Below are positions 27,292 to 36,312 of a stretch of DNA of 64,000 bases, in pieces (the first letter of the stretch is position 1; every line of letters starts with the position of its first letter). The notes under the pieces are model-generated. The model did no database searches. It saw only the letters and a list, made by a program, of their open reading frames with translations, and was not told where the DNA came from. Source of the DNA: Streptomyces sp. TRM68416 (GTDB lineage Bacteria > Actinomycetota > Actinomycetes > Streptomycetales > Streptomycetaceae); NCBI RefSeq assembly GCF_014596915.1, contig NZ_JACVWU010000022.1, positions 102,022 to 166,021 of the forward strand. Direction: 5' to 3'. Both the position numbers and the translations under genes were made by a program.

Positions 27292-27344
27292 ATACCCGTT
27301 GGTACGCTCAACCGCCCCTTCCCTCAATGACGTTGGGAGGCACG

Positions 27345-29753
27345 ATGCGCATCCGCCTCAGACGGCTCGCCGTCGCGGCCGTCGCCCTGCTCACCGCCAC
27401 CGCGGCGCTGCCGGCGGCCGCGGCCGACCGCCCGGACCGCGGCGCCCGCCCTTCGCACGCCGGCCTGTCGGCCGTGATCCGCTACACCGAGTACGGCATT
27501 CCGCACATCGTCGCCAAGGACTACGCGAACCTCGGCTTCGGCACCGGATGGGCGCAGGCCGCCGACCAGGTGTGCACGCTCGCCGACGGCTTCGTGACCG
27601 TGCGCGGCGAACGCTCCCGCTTCTTCGGGCCCGACGCGGCCACCGACTTCTCGCTGTCCTCGGCCGGCCACAATCTCTCCAGCGACCTGTACTTCCGTGG
27701 CGTACGGGAGGCGGGCACGGTGGAGAAGCTGCTCGCCGAACCGGCGCCGCGCGGGCCCAGCCGTCAGGTCAAGGAGCTGATGCGCGGGTTCGCGGCCGGG
27801 TACAACGCCTGGCTCGCGCAGAACCGGATCACCGACCCGGCCTGCAAGGGCGCGGCCTGGGTGCGCCCGGTGACCACCCTCGACGTGGCGGCACGCGGCT
27901 TCGCGCTGGCCGTGCTCGGCGGCCAGGGCAGGGCGGTGGACGGCATCACGGCCGCGCAGCCGCCGACGACGTCCACCACCGCACAGGCCCCGGACGCCCG
28001 GGACACCGCCCGGGCCGCGCGTGAACTCCTCGCCTCCGACGGCACGATGGGCTCCAACGCGGTCGCCTTCAGCGGTACGACGACCGCCAACGGCCGCGGG
28101 CTGCTGCTGGGCAACCCGCACTACCCCTGGCAGGGCGGCCGCCGCTTCTGGCAGTCGCAGCAGACCATCCCCGGAAAGCTGAACGTCGCGGGCGGTTCGC
28201 TGCTCGGCTCCGCCACCGTGTCCATCGGCCACAACGCCCACGTGGCGTGGAGCCACACCGTGGCGACGGGCGTTCCGCTCAACCTGCACCAGCTGACACT
28301 GGATCCGGCGGACCCGACGGTGTACCTCGTCGACGGGAAGCCGGAGCGGATGACGAAGCGCACCGTCACCGTGGCCGTGAAGGACGGCGAACCGGTGAGC
28401 CGGACGCAGTGGTGGACGCGGTACGGCCCGGTGGTCACCTCGCTCGGCGCCTCGCTGCCGCTGCCGTGGACGTCCACGACGGCGTACGCGGTCAACGACC
28501 CCAACGCGCTCAACCTGCGCGCCTCGGACACCGCGCTCGGCTTCAGCAAGGCCCGCGGCACGAGGGACGTGCTCGACTCGCTGAAGCGCACCCAGGGCCT
28601 GCCGTGGGTGAACACGGTCGCCGCGGACTCCACCGGCCACACCCTGTTCACGCAGTCCCAGGTGCTCCCCCGGATCACCGACGAACTGGCCCGGTCCTGC
28701 TCCACCCCGCTCGGTCAGGTCACCTATCCCTCCGCCGGACTGGCGATCCTCGACGGCTCCCGCGGCGCCTGCGCGCTCGGCGCCGACCCCGACGCCGTGC
28801 AGCCGGGCATCTTCGGGCCGGCGAAGCTGCCGACGCTGAAGGACGCTCCGTACGCGGAGAACAGCAACGACAGTGCCTGGCTGGCCAACGCGGACCGGCC
28901 GTTGACCGGGTACGAGCGGGTCTTCGGCACGATCGGGACGCAGCGTTCGATGCGGACGCGCGGCGCGATCGAGGACGTGGCCGGGATGGCGCGGCGCGGC
29001 AGGCTGTCCGTGCGGGATCTGCAGGCGCAGCAGTTCGCCAACCGGGCGCCCGCGGGCGACCTGGCCGCGGCGGACGCGGCGAAGGCCTGCGCGTCTATGC
29101 CCGGGGGTACCGCAACGGGCAGTGACGGCACGGTGGTTGACGTCACGGAGGCCTGCGCGGTGATCGCCGCGTGGGACCGCACGACGGACACCGGCAGCCG
29201 GGGTGCCCTGCTCTTCGACCGGTTCTGGCGGAAGCTGACGGCCGCGGTTCCGGCGGCGCAGTTGTGGAAGGTGCCGTTCTCGGCGGCGGATCCGGTGCGC
29301 ACCCCGAACACGCTGAACACGGATGCCCCGGGCTTCGCCACGGCTCTCGCGGACGCGGTCGCCGAGCTGCGGGCGGCGGGCATCGCGCTGGACTCCCGGC
29401 TCGGGCAGCACCAGTTCGTGGTGCGCAAGGGTCAGCGCATCCCCGTGCCGGGCGGCACCGAGAGCCTGGGCGTGTGGAACAAGGTCGAGCCGGTGTGGGA
29501 TCCGGCGAACGGCGGCTACACGGAGGTGACGACCGGCTCCAGCTACCTCCAGGCCGTCGGCTGGGACGGCAGCCGCTGCCCGGTGGCGCGCACGCTGCTG
29601 TCGTACTCCCAGTCCTCGAACCCGAACTCGTCGCACTACAGCGACCAGACGCGGCTGTACTCCGGTGAGCGGTGGGTGACGTCCAGGTTCTGCGAGAAGG
29701 ACATCCTCCGGTCGCCCGCGCTCCGGGTGGTCCTGGTGCGTGAGCGCCGCTGA
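27345..29753 (+). CDS. Secreted penicillin acylase-family N-terminal-nucleophile amidohydrolase
   Basis: An 802-residue exported precursor. The signal peptide is MRIRLRRLAVAAVALLTATA, with a cleavage site near AAA-D. Residues about 45-235 are the alpha subunit (YTEYGIPHIVAKDYANLGFG). Self-processing should occur before Ser237 in GTMGSNAVAFSG, creating the beta-subunit nucleophile; LGNPHYPWQG, SIGHNAHVAWSHTV and the later SNDSAWLANADRPL follow as in the family. It hydrolyses amide-linked acyl groups; relatives include penicillin, aculeacin and acyl-homoserine-lactone acylases. ATG 27345 has GGGAGG 4 nt upstream, which is better placed than the in-frame ATG at 27327. The real substrate is unknown. 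Confidence 0.9.
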   Translation: MRIRLRRLAVAAVALLTATAALPAAAADRPDRGARPSHAGLSAVIRYTEYGIPHIVAKDYANLGFGTGWAQAADQVCTLADGFVTVRGERSRFFGPDAATDFSLSSAGHNLSSDLYFRGVREAGTVEKLLAEPAPRGPSRQVKELMRGFAAGYNAWLAQNRITDPACKGAAWVRPVTTLDVAARGFALAVLGGQGRAVDGITAAQPPTTSTTAQAPDARDTARAARELLASDGTMGSNAVAFSGTTTANGRGLLLGNPHYPWQGGRRFWQSQQTIPGKLNVAGGSLLGSATVSIGHNAHVAWSHTVATGVPLNLHQLTLDPADPTVYLVDGKPERMTKRTVTVAVKDGEPVSRTQWWTRYGPVVTSLGASLPLPWTSTTAYAVNDPNALNLRASDTALGFSKARGTRDVLDSLKRTQGLPWVNTVAADSTGHTLFTQSQVLPRITDELARSCSTPLGQVTYPSAGLAILDGSRGACALGADPDAVQPGIFGPAKLPTLKDAPYAENSNDSAWLANADRPLTGYERVFGTIGTQRSMRTRGAIEDVAGMARRGRLSVRDLQAQQFANRAPAGDLAAADAAKACASMPGGTATGSDGTVVDVTEACAVIAAWDRTTDTGSRGALLFDRFWRKLTAAVPAAQLWKVPFSAADPVRTPNTLNTDAPGFATALADAVAELRAAGIALDSRLGQHQFVVRKGQRIPVPGGTESLGVWNKVEPVWDPANGGYTEVTTGSSYLQAVGWDGSRCPVARTLLSYSQSSNPNSSHYSDQTRLYSGERWVTSRFCEKDILRSPALRVVLVRERR

Positions 29754-29762
29754 CCGTGCTCG

Positions 29763-31298
29763 TCAGGTCCAGTACGGGTCCCTGAGCCGTCGTTTGTAGA
29801 GCTTGCCGTTGGGGTCGCGGGGCATGTCCGCGATGAAGTCGACGCTCTTGGGGCACTTGAACCCGGCGAGCCGGGCGGCGCAGTGGGCGAGGAGGTCGGC
29901 GGCCAGGGCCGGGCCCGGCTCGTGGCCGGGGGCCGGTTCGACGACGGCCTTGACCTCCTCGCCCCAGTCGTCGTGGGGGACGCCGAAGACGGCGGCGTCG
30001 GCGACGGCGGGGTGGGCGAGCAGGGCGGACTCGATCTCGGCCGGGTAGATGTTCACCCCGCCCGAGATGATCATGTCGATCTTGCGGTCGCGCAGGAAGA
30101 GATAGCCGTCCTCGTCGAGGTAGCCGAGGTCGCCGACGGTGAAGAAGTCGCCGATGCGGTTCGTCTTCGTCTTCTGCTCGTCCTTGTGATAGGCGAATCC
30201 GCCGGTGTTCATCTTCAGGTAGACGGTGCCCAGTTCGCCGGGCGGCAGGCGGTTGCCGTCGTCGTCGAAGACCGCCAGTTCGCTGATGGGCCAGGCCTTG
30301 CCGACCGTGCCCGGCTTCTTGAGCCAGTCCTCGGCCGTGGCGAAGGCGCCGCCGCCCTCACTGGCCGCGTAGTACTCCTCCACGCAGGGCCCCCACCAGT
30401 CGAGCATGGCCCGTTTCACGTGGTCGGGGCAGGGGGCGGCGCCGTGGATGGCGTGGCGCATGGAGGAGACGTCGTAGCGGTCCTTCACCTCGTCGGGGAG
30501 GGCCAGGAGGCGGTGGAACTGGGTCGGGACCATGTGGGTGTGGGTGCACTTCTCGCGGTCGATCAGCCGGAGCATCTCCTCCGGCGTCCACTTGTCCATC
30601 AGGACCAGGCGGTGGCCGATGTGCAGGGACGCGCCCGCGAACTGCAGGACGGCCGTGTGGTAGAGCGGCGAGCAGACCAGGTGCACGTTGTCGTCGAACG
30701 GCCGGATGCCGAAGATGCCGAGGAAGCCGCCGAGGTAGGCCTCCTCGGGGGGCTTGCCGGGCAGCGGGCGGCGGATGCCGCGGGGGCGGCCGGTGGTGCC
30801 CGAGGTGTAGTTCATGACCCAGCCGAGGGTGCGGCCCGAGGGCGGCGACTCCGGCTGTCCGTCGAGGAGTTCGGGGTACGGGCGGAAGCCCTCGGCCGGG
30901 CCGACCGCGTACCGGTGGGTGGCGGGCAGGCCCGCCTCGTCGGCGGCCGGGCGCGCCCGGTCGGCGTAGCGTTCGTGGGTGAGGAGCACCTTGGCGCCGG
31001 AGTCGGCGACGATCCAGGCGATCTCGGGTCCGACGAGGTGGTGGTTGACGGGCACGAGGTAGAACCCGGCCTGGCTGGCGGCCAGGTAGGCGGTGAGGAA
31101 CTCCACGCCGTTGGGCAGGACGACGGCGAAGGCGTCGCCGGTCTCCAGGCCGGCGGCGCGCAGTCCCTGCACGAGCCGGTTGGCGGCGGCGTGCAGGCGG
31201 CCGGCGGTCCATGCCTCGCCGTCCGGGGCGACGAGGACCGTGCGGCCGGGGTCGGCGGTGGCCTGGGCCCAGAAACCGGCGGGGGGTGTGCTCGTCAC
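29763..31298 (-). CDS. Acyl-CoA synthetase (AMP-dependent ligase)
   Basis: A 511-residue adenylate-forming ligase from GTG 31298, overlapping the nitronate monooxygenase stop by 4 nt (GTGA). Motifs: NYTSGTTGRPRGIRRPLPGK, YYAASEGGGAFATAEDW, GDFFTVGDLGYLDEDGYLFL, RKIDMIISGGVNIYPAEIES and the terminal Lys motif DPNGKLYKRRLRDPYW. The RPRGIRRPLPG loop is typical of the long-chain/steroid-acid ligases in actinobacterial catabolic clusters. With the monooxygenase it forms a two-gene operon behind the second copy of the CTGAY-N5-GTCAG palindrome. Confidence 0.93.
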   Translation of the reverse strand: MTSTPPAGFWAQATADPGRTVLVAPDGEAWTAGRLHAAANRLVQGLRAAGLETGDAFAVVLPNGVEFLTAYLAASQAGFYLVPVNHHLVGPEIAWIVADSGAKVLLTHERYADRARPAADEAGLPATHRYAVGPAEGFRPYPELLDGQPESPPSGRTLGWVMNYTSGTTGRPRGIRRPLPGKPPEEAYLGGFLGIFGIRPFDDNVHLVCSPLYHTAVLQFAGASLHIGHRLVLMDKWTPEEMLRLIDREKCTHTHMVPTQFHRLLALPDEVKDRYDVSSMRHAIHGAAPCPDHVKRAMLDWWGPCVEEYYAASEGGGAFATAEDWLKKPGTVGKAWPISELAVFDDDGNRLPPGELGTVYLKMNTGGFAYHKDEQKTKTNRIGDFFTVGDLGYLDEDGYLFLRDRKIDMIISGGVNIYPAEIESALLAHPAVADAAVFGVPHDDWGEEVKAVVEPAPGHEPGPALAADLLAHCAARLAGFKCPKSVDFIADMPRDPNGKLYKRRLRDPYWT

Positions 31299-32404
31299 TG
31301 GCCGCTCCTTCCGGCGATGCGGTTGATCCGGTCGACCGCCCGCTCGAAGCCGCGGGTGAGGTCGTCGAAGACGGCCTGTACGCTGCGTTCGCTGTTCATC
31401 CGGCCGACGATCTGGCCGACGGGCGTGCCGAGCAGCGGTTCGACCTCGTACTTCTGGATGCGGGAGACGGCCTCGGCGACGAGCAGGCCCTGCAGCGGCA
31501 TGGGCAGGGTGCCGGGGCCGGCCGGGTCGTCCCAGGCGTCGGTCCATTCGGTACGCAACTGGCGTGCGGGTTTCCCGGTCAGCGCGCGGGAGCGGACGGT
31601 GTCGCCGGAGCCCGCGGCGAGCAGTTTGCGGGTGAGGGCCGTCGAGTGGAGGTCGGCTTCGGTGGTGGTGAGCCACAGGGAGCCCAGCCACACGCCCTGG
31701 GCGCCGAGGGCGAGGGCGGCGGCCACCTGCTGTCCGCTGCCGATGCCTCCCGCGGCGAGGACGGGCAGGGGGGCGACGGCCTCGACGACCTCGGGGGTGA
31801 GCACCATGGAGGCGATCTCGCCGGTGTGGCCGCCGGCCTCGTAGCCCTGGGCGACGACGATGTCGATGCCCGCGTCCTTGTGCTTGACGGCATGGCGGGC
31901 GCTGCCGGCGAGGGCGGCGACGAGGACGTCCTGGTCGTGGGCGCGGTCCACCACGTCGGCGGGCGGCGAGCCGAGGGCGTTGGCCAGCAGTCTGATCGGG
32001 TAGTCGAAGGCGACGTCGAGCTGGGTGCGGGCGACCTGCTCCATCCATCCGGTGATGCGCCAGCCGGACGCCTCGCCCTCGGCGAGTTCGGGCACGCCGT
32101 ACTTGGCGAGGGTGTCCCGTACGAACGCCCGGTGCTCCTCGGGGATCATCGCCTCGACGTCGGCCTCGGTGACGCCCTCCACCTTCCTGGCGGGCATGAC
32201 GACGTCCAGGCCGTAGGGTCGGCCGTCGATGTGCGCCTCGATCCAGTCGAGGTCGCGTTTGAGGTCGTCGGGGGCGGTGTAGCGGACCGCGCCGAGCACT
32301 CCGAAGCCGCCGGCCCGGCTGATCGCCGCGGCGACGGCGGGAAACGGCGTGAAGCCGAAGACGGCGTGCTCGACTCCCAGGGTCTTGCTCAGCTCCGTCT
32401 GCAT
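31295..32404 (-). CDS. Nitronate monooxygenase-like FMN enzyme
   Basis: A 369-residue TIM-barrel flavoprotein of the nitronate monooxygenase/2-nitropropane dioxygenase family. FMN-binding features are AQGYEAGGHTGEIASMVLTP and PVLAAGGIGSGQQVAAALAL followed by GAQGVWLGSLWLTTTEA. The N-terminus (MQTELSKTLGVEHAVFGFTPF) lines the barrel entrance. In fatty-acid and steroid catabolic operons such proteins often sit beside acyl-CoA ligases without a proven role; they may detoxify nitronates or oxidise acyl-CoA-derived carbanions. It is translationally coupled to the downstream ligase. Confidence 0.88.
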   Translation of the reverse strand: MQTELSKTLGVEHAVFGFTPFPAVAAAISRAGGFGVLGAVRYTAPDDLKRDLDWIEAHIDGRPYGLDVVMPARKVEGVTEADVEAMIPEEHRAFVRDTLAKYGVPELAEGEASGWRITGWMEQVARTQLDVAFDYPIRLLANALGSPPADVVDRAHDQDVLVAALAGSARHAVKHKDAGIDIVVAQGYEAGGHTGEIASMVLTPEVVEAVAPLPVLAAGGIGSGQQVAAALALGAQGVWLGSLWLTTTEADLHSTALTRKLLAAGSGDTVRSRALTGKPARQLRTEWTDAWDDPAGPGTLPMPLQGLLVAEAVSRIQKYEVEPLLGTPVGQIVGRMNSERSVQAVFDDLTRGFERAVDRINRIAGRSGQ

Positions 32405-32447
32405 GGGCGCAGGATGCCGCAGTCCTCCGGAGGACGGAAGAGGTTTC

Positions 32448-32462
32448 CTGATGGACCGTCAG
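32448..32462. promoter_or_regulatory. Palindromic operator CTGATGGACCGTCAG
   Basis: Located 44 bp upstream of the nitronate monooxygenase ATG, in the gap shared with the divergent serine hydrolase. It matches the 19949-19963 palindrome at 12 of 15 positions, including the GAC centre, giving a common pattern CTGAYNGACNGTCAG. Likely the same TetR-type regulator. Confidence 0.62.
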
Positions 32463-32572
32463 TTTTCCTCCGGTGAAGGCCCGGTTGACACGAGCACCTC
32501 CTGACACGAAAGTTTCACCGCGCAAGGTGATCCCGGAAAGATACTTTCAGACGTGCAGCGGGAGGACGCCCG

Positions 32573-34336
32573 ATGACCGACAGCACCCGTGGCCTGACCC
32601 GACGTCAACTGGGCCGAAGAGCGCTGGCCCTGGGCGGCGCCCTCACCCTGGCCCCGCTCCCCACGGGACCCGCGGCCGCCGCCTCCGACCGCCGCACCCT
32701 GCGCCCCGGCACCCCGGAGCAGGCCGGCCTCCTCCCCGCTCACCTGCGTCAACTCGTCACCGACGCCGAGGCGTTCCTCGCCCCCTCCCCCACGCATCCC
32801 TGGTACGCGGGCGCCGTCCTGCTGGCCGGCCGGGGCGGCACCGTCGCCCTGCACCGGCCGATCGGCATGGCGGTGCGCTATGCGGCGTACGACGAGAAGA
32901 CCGACACCGGCGTCGAGTTCCCGGCCGACGAGCAGATCCCGATGACCGAAGACACCGTCTTCGACCTCGCCTCCGTCTCCAAGCTGTTCACCTCAATGCT
33001 CGCCGTGCAGCAGATCGAGCGCGGCACGCTGGAGCTGGAGGCGACGGTCGCCTCGTACCTGCCGGAGTTCGGGGCGGCCGGCAAGCAGGACATGACCATC
33101 CGTCAACTCCTGACGCACACCTCGGGCTTCCGCGCCTGGCTGCCGCTGTACAGCGCGCCCACCTACGAGGAGAAGCTGCGGCTGATCTGGAACGAGGCCC
33201 CGCTCCATCCGCCCGGCACCCGGTACCTGTACTCCGACCTGAACCTGATCTCCCTCCAGCTCGTGCTGGAACGGATCACCGGACGCACCCTGGACGTCCT
33301 CCTCCGCGAGGACATCACCGGCCCGCTCGGCATGCGCGGCACCCGCTACAACCCGCCCGCCTCCTGGAAGCCGCGGATCGCGGCCACCGAGGACGCCCGC
33401 AGGCCCTGGTCGGGTCTCGACCGGGGGCTGGTGTGGGGCGAGGTGCACGACGAGAACGCCTTCGGCCTCGGCGGAGTCGCCGGCCACGCGGGCGTGTTCT
33501 CCTGCGCCTGGGACCTGGCGGTGCTCGGCCGCACGCTGCTCAACGGCGGCGTGTACGGCAGGACGCGCGTCCTCCAACCGGAGTCGGTGGAGCTGATGTT
33601 CACCGACTTCAACACCGACTTCCCCGGCGACGAGCACGGCCTCGGCTTCGAGCTCTACCAGCACTGGTACATGGGCGCCATGGCCACCCCGCGCACCGCC
33701 GGCCACACCGGGTTCACCGGCACCTCGCTGGTGCTGGACCCGACGACGGACTCGTTCCTGGTGGTGCTCGGCAACTCGGTGCACCCCGTGCGCAGTTGGC
33801 GCTCCGGGTCGGCGCCGCGCGTCGCCGCCGCCAACCACCTCGCCCGGGCCGTGCCGGTCCGCCCGCGCCACGGCCGTACCGCCTGGTTCTCCGGCATGGC
33901 GAATTCCACCGACGCCACCCTCACCCTCCCCGCGCTGGACACCTCCGCCGAGGGCGCGCGGCTGCGCTGCTCCCTGTGGTGGGACACCGAACCCCAGGCG
34001 GACACCCTGGTGCTGGAGGCCTCGACGGACGGCGGCGCCGACTGGCAGCCGGTGCCCTTCACGACCGTACGGCCCGGCGGGGCGCCGCAGGAACGTCCGA
34101 CGGGCTCGCTCACCGGCTGGTCGGGCCGCGTCTGGCACCGGCTCACGGCGGAGCTCCCGGCCGCCCGGCGGCTCACCCTGCGCTGGCGCTACGCCACCGA
34201 CCAGCGGTACGTGGGCCGGGGCGCCTACGTCGACGGACTGCGCGTCCACCACCCCGCCGGCGTGCTGTTCGACGAGGCGCGCCCGGCGGACGCGGCACGG
34301 ATCACGGCATCCGGCTGGACGGCGTCCGCCGACTGA
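32573..34336 (+). CDS. Tat-exported beta-lactamase-fold serine hydrolase
   Basis: A 587-residue protein with a twin-arginine signal (TRRQLGRRALALGGALTLA). The penicillin-binding/class C fold follows, with the SxxK motif at Ser134-Lys137 (LASVSKLFTSM). A YSDLN motif (YLYSDLNLISLQL) occupies the Tyr-x-Asn position, and the third motif is probably in TAGHTGFTGTSLVLDP. A beta-rich C-terminal domain (about residues 430-570) resembles a sugar- or wall-binding jelly roll. Relatives act as esterases or D-aminopeptidases rather than resistance enzymes. The ATG at 32573 follows GGGAGG. It is divergent from the nitronate monooxygenase operon. Confidence 0.87.
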   Translation: MTDSTRGLTRRQLGRRALALGGALTLAPLPTGPAAAASDRRTLRPGTPEQAGLLPAHLRQLVTDAEAFLAPSPTHPWYAGAVLLAGRGGTVALHRPIGMAVRYAAYDEKTDTGVEFPADEQIPMTEDTVFDLASVSKLFTSMLAVQQIERGTLELEATVASYLPEFGAAGKQDMTIRQLLTHTSGFRAWLPLYSAPTYEEKLRLIWNEAPLHPPGTRYLYSDLNLISLQLVLERITGRTLDVLLREDITGPLGMRGTRYNPPASWKPRIAATEDARRPWSGLDRGLVWGEVHDENAFGLGGVAGHAGVFSCAWDLAVLGRTLLNGGVYGRTRVLQPESVELMFTDFNTDFPGDEHGLGFELYQHWYMGAMATPRTAGHTGFTGTSLVLDPTTDSFLVVLGNSVHPVRSWRSGSAPRVAAANHLARAVPVRPRHGRTAWFSGMANSTDATLTLPALDTSAEGARLRCSLWWDTEPQADTLVLEASTDGGADWQPVPFTTVRPGGAPQERPTGSLTGWSGRVWHRLTAELPAARRLTLRWRYATDQRYVGRGAYVDGLRVHHPAGVLFDEARPADAARITASGWTASAD

Positions 34337-34508
34337 GCGGCCCGGGACTGCCGGTGCGTTCTCCGGGGCGGCCGGCCGCGCTCCCAGAAAGCCGAGCGAA
34401 GTGCCCGGGCACAGCGCGGTTCGCCTGCGGACTCGTCGTGGCCGGTCGCGCAGGTCCCCGCCCCCCTTCAGGGCGCTGCCGAACCGCGGTTGGCTTCACC
34501 CGGCCCGC

Positions 34509-36083
34509 TCAGTCGTCGCCCTCCAGGACGGCCATCGCCGCGTTGTGTCCGGGCACGCCGCTCACGCCGCCCCCGCGCACCGCACCCGCCCCGCACAGCA
34601 GGACGTTGGCGTGGGCCGTCTCCACGCCCCAGCGGCCGGTGCCGTCCTGGGCGTGGGGCCAGGACAGGTCGCGGTGGAAGATGTTGCCGCCGGGCAGACG
34701 CAGGTCGCGCTCCAGGTCGAGGGGGGTCTTGGCCTCGATGCAGGGCCGGCCCTCGGCGTCGGTCGCCAGGCAGTCGGCTAGGGGTTCGGCGAGATGGGCG
34801 TCGAGCTGGGCCAACGTCGACTTGAGGAGTTCCTCGCGTACGGCGTCGTTGTCCCGCGCGAACAGCCGGGCTGGGGTGTGCAGGCCGAACAGGGTGAGGG
34901 TCTGGTAGCCGCGCTCGACCAGGTCCGGGCCGAGGATGGTCGGGTCGGTGAGCGAGTGGCAGTAGATCTCCGAGGGCGGCGCCGAGGGCAGCCGGCCGGC
35001 GGCGGCCTGGGCGTGGGCGGTGGCCAACTGCTCGTAGCCCTCGGCGATGTGGAAGGTGCCGGAGAACGCCTCGCGGGGGTCGACGGAGGTGTCGCGGAGC
35101 CTGGGCAGCCGCTTGAGCAGCATGTTCACCTTGAGCTGGGCGCCCTCGGCGAGGGCCGGGGGCGTGTCGCCGGTGAGCTCGGCCAGGGCCTGCGGGGAGG
35201 CGCCCACCAGGACGTGCCGGGCGGTGGCGGTGCCCTCGCCGTCGACCGTCCGGTACGTCACCTCCGCCGTGCGGCCGTCGGTGTCGATGCGTACCGCCTC
35301 GTGGCCGGTGGCCAGGACGGCGCCCGCGTCGCGGGCGGCGGTGGCCAGGGCGTCGGTCAGGGCGCCCATGCCGCCGACGGGCACGTCCCAGGCGCCGGTG
35401 CCGCCGCCGATCACGTGGTAGAGGAAGCAGCGGTTCTGCTTCAGGGACGGGTCGTGGGCGTCGGCGAAGGTGCCGATCAGGGCGTCGGTGAGGACCACTC
35501 CGCGCACGAGGTCGTCGGTGAAGCGGTCCTCGACGGCGGCCCCGATCGGCTCCTCGAACAGGATCCGCCAGGCCTCCTCGTCGTCGACGCGCCGGCGCAG
35601 CTCCTCGCGGGTGGGCAGCGGTTCGGTGAGCGTGGGGAAGAGGCGCTCGGCGACCTGGCCGGTAAGTCCGTAGAAGCGCCGCCAGGCCTCGTACTCGTGC
35701 GCGCCGCCGGTCAGTTTCGCGAAGGCCTCGCGGGTGCGCCGCTCGCCGCCGCCGACCAGCAGTCCCGTGGCCCGTCCCGCCCGCTCCACGGGCGTGTACG
35801 AGGAGACGGTGCGGGTGCGGATCCGGAAGTCGAGGCCCAGGTCCCGCACGATCTTCCTGGGCAGCAGGCTCACCAGGTAGGAGTAGCGCGACAGACGGGC
35901 GTCCACGCCCGCAAAGGGACGGGTGGAGACGGCGGCGCCGCCGGTGCGGTCCAGCCGCTCCAGCACCAGCACCGACCGTCCGGCCCGCGCCAGATAGGCG
36001 GCGGCGACCAGACCGTTGTGGCCACCGCCGACGATGACGGCGTCGTACGCGCGGTGTCCCGGGTGTCCCTCGTGTGCAGGCAT
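34509..36083 (-). CDS. FAD-dependent oxidoreductase, carotenoid/phytoene desaturase-like
   Basis: A 524-residue flavoprotein. The N-terminal dinucleotide-binding fold YDAVIVGGGHNGLVAAAYLARAGRSVLVLER is diagnostic. IGGGTGAWDVPVGGMGALTD (residues ~230-250) and a C-terminal FAD-closing motif, NVLLCGAGAVRGGGVSGVPG, complete the CrtI/retinol-saturase-like pattern. No phytoene synthase or other carotenoid gene is near, so a carotenoid role is not implied. Uncharacterised actinobacterial members of this group are common. The ATG at 36083 has a weak GAAGAA site upstream. It is divergent from the USP at 36.3 kb. Confidence 0.85.
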   Translation of the reverse strand: MPAHEGHPGHRAYDAVIVGGGHNGLVAAAYLARAGRSVLVLERLDRTGGAAVSTRPFAGVDARLSRYSYLVSLLPRKIVRDLGLDFRIRTRTVSSYTPVERAGRATGLLVGGGERRTREAFAKLTGGAHEYEAWRRFYGLTGQVAERLFPTLTEPLPTREELRRRVDDEEAWRILFEEPIGAAVEDRFTDDLVRGVVLTDALIGTFADAHDPSLKQNRCFLYHVIGGGTGAWDVPVGGMGALTDALATAARDAGAVLATGHEAVRIDTDGRTAEVTYRTVDGEGTATARHVLVGASPQALAELTGDTPPALAEGAQLKVNMLLKRLPRLRDTSVDPREAFSGTFHIAEGYEQLATAHAQAAAGRLPSAPPSEIYCHSLTDPTILGPDLVERGYQTLTLFGLHTPARLFARDNDAVREELLKSTLAQLDAHLAEPLADCLATDAEGRPCIEAKTPLDLERDLRLPGGNIFHRDLSWPHAQDGTGRWGVETAHANVLLCGAGAVRGGGVSGVPGHNAAMAVLEGDD

Positions 36084-36195
36084 GGTTCTTCGTAACACGT
36101 GATGATCTACGTCGGCCAGACATGTGCGGCCCTCCGGAGGGAAGTCGGCACCCGGTGGAACCGGCGTCGGGAGACGTGCGGAGCCCGCCGTGGCG

Positions 36196-36215
36196 ACGGG
36201 GACCTTCGGCCCCGT
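36196..36215. promoter_or_regulatory. DosR/OsdR-like 20-bp box (ACGGGGACCTTCGGCCCCGT)
   Basis: The sequence resembles the mycobacterial DosR box TTSGGGACTWWAGTCCCSAA at the core GGGAC-N4-GNCCC. It lies about 97 bp upstream of the universal stress protein start at 36313. Similar boxes occur at 49709 and 49801. Confidence 0.6.
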
Positions 36216-36312
36216 GGTGCGGGCCGCCGAGCCCCTGCCGTACCCCGCGCCGCACCGGCATCGTGAGCGGCGCACCAGGAGTTCGCTCCCCGATCCGTTT
36301 GTGAGGAGAACC

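Noticed and set aside
27327..27344. Earlier ATG as start of the penicillin-acylase-type gene
   Set aside because: The ATG at 27345 has GGGAGG 4 nt upstream and gives a cleaner signal peptide.
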